Assembly (NCBI GenBank): GCA_024364805.1
Contig: CM044500.1
Coordinates: 77,020,510-77,041,233 of the forward strand
Source: Euprymna scolopes
Lineage: Eukaryota > Mollusca > Cephalopoda > Sepiida > Sepiolidae
Direction of reading: 5' to 3'
DNA length: 20,724 nt
A model generated the notes under the pieces. That model was not told the DNA's origin. It did not search any database and saw only the letters and a list, made by a program, of their open reading frames with translations. The position numbers and the translations under genes are program-made. Numbering within the stretch: position 1 is the stretch's first letter; the number at the start of each line of letters is the position of its first letter. Shown one piece after another: positions 20,005 through 20,724 of this stretch.

Positions 20005-20345
20005 TTTCACTCCTGTTCTCTCCAAACAAGGCATATTACCACTGTGGCAAAAGGTGATCCCGTGAGTTATTGACTATAACTACTGGAGCATGTGAAAAAG
20101 GGTGCTAGATGTCGGTTTTTATTAAATGTAATTTCTGTATATTAGTACTGTCGAGATATGACTGAACAGAGCGATAATTACATAGTTTAGCAGCTCAATG
20201 GAAAAGATTATCAGAGTTGAAGTCTCTCTGGTATCGGTCGACCTCTGCACTAAAAGCGTGGGATTTTGCGGCTTGTCGAGTAATGATATTTACATCGAAG
20301 TGTAACAGACGAGTTTATCGGAGCATATTGCCCAAGGAATAACCG
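20005..20345 (-). mobile_element. LINE 3' fragment G with 3' untranslated region
   Basis: The minus-strand frame reads TRQAAKSHAFSAEVDRYQRD, then FNSDNLFH and AAKLCNYRSVQSYLDSTNIQ with one stop between them, then KLHLIKTDI. It parallels TRQTAKSHPFTVEV...SNSFFPRTAKLWNSLP of the family. The 3' untranslated part (20005-20110) reads on the minus strand CCACAGTGGTAATATGCCTT and GTTTGGAGAG, clearly the same as in D and E. Compared with D and E the protein part is more eroded, but the 3' end is well kept. It is truncated at its 5' side near 20345. Confidence 0.78.
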
Positions 20346-20724
20346 AAAATATAGTGTGCTATACACAGAGGGCTGTGTTTATATGTCATTTTGGTAACTT
20401 TTAAGTTAGATTATGTTGTCATTGTTCACTGAAATCGTTAAGAAATTCAAAATTATTTCAGTGTAGTATTAATCAAACCGCGAGCTTTCAGTTAAGAATT
20501 GCTGTTCATATCTGTTTAATTGCCATTCAACGATGAATACACATTTACTCGATGTACATTCATTTTCATATCCCATTCTTTTCTGGTCACTACGCTGACT
20601 TAACTATGATAGGTCTTCGTAGTGTAGAAATAATCTGGTGAGTGTTATGATTTACATAACTCCTGCGAAAACATCGATATCTAGATTTTTTGTTTTTTAC
20701 ACAGTGATCACCACTTATCAAGGC
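20346..20724. other. No gene; AT-rich end of window
   Basis: I see no coding region, RNA gene or repeat in the last 380 bases. Confidence 0.5.

Noticed and set aside
1-20724. CRISPR array, bacterial operon or phage-like system
   Set aside because: No regularly spaced repeats with unique spacers, no dense coding, and the content (LINEs, microsatellites, MITEs) is plainly animal genomic DNA.

Overview
This is a eukaryotic, AT-rich, gene-poor stretch that looks like intergenic or intronic DNA from a lophotrochozoan animal, most likely a mollusc and possibly a cephalopod. Three things point that way. Long TA, CA/TA and TC/TA microsatellites are abundant. Decayed 3' ends of one type of non-LTR retrotransposon are repeated many times. 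A 5S-rRNA-like segment carries the CACCGGTTCTCG...GAAGTTAA.CAACGTTG sequence that I remember from mollusc 5S genes. The taxon call is an inference. I find no intact host gene, no convincing exon, no tRNA gene and no bacterial-style operon.

Layout. The first 4 kb hold microsatellites, two copies of a 45-bp repeat and one half-copy of a palindromic repeat family. The most structured region is 4.07-5.53 kb. It starts with a 606-bp hairpin-type foldback element bounded by TTAA target duplications, followed by two tandem copies of the palindromic family. From 6.5 to 7.25 kb lies a LINE 3' fragment and a tail with a tRNA-T-arm-like motif. From 8.44 to about 9.42 kb lies the ghost of a Tc1/mariner/IS630-type transposase, followed at once by a 5S-derived sequence that may be the head of a SINE. 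Further LINE 3' pieces occur at 11.0, 15.1, 16.5, 17.0, 17.8 and 20.0 kb. The 16.5 and 17.0 kb copies face each other tail to tail. A compact 138-bp TA-flanked MITE sits at 13.6 kb.

How the parts work together. There is no pathway here. The window is a graveyard of non-autonomous DNA elements and truncated LINEs. Its main biological interest is how much of it is self-complementary: the foldback element, the palindromic family, the MITE and the convergent LINE pair. If transcribed, these would fold into long double-stranded RNA. All family assignments come from reading translations and repeat structure by eye; no database search was possible.
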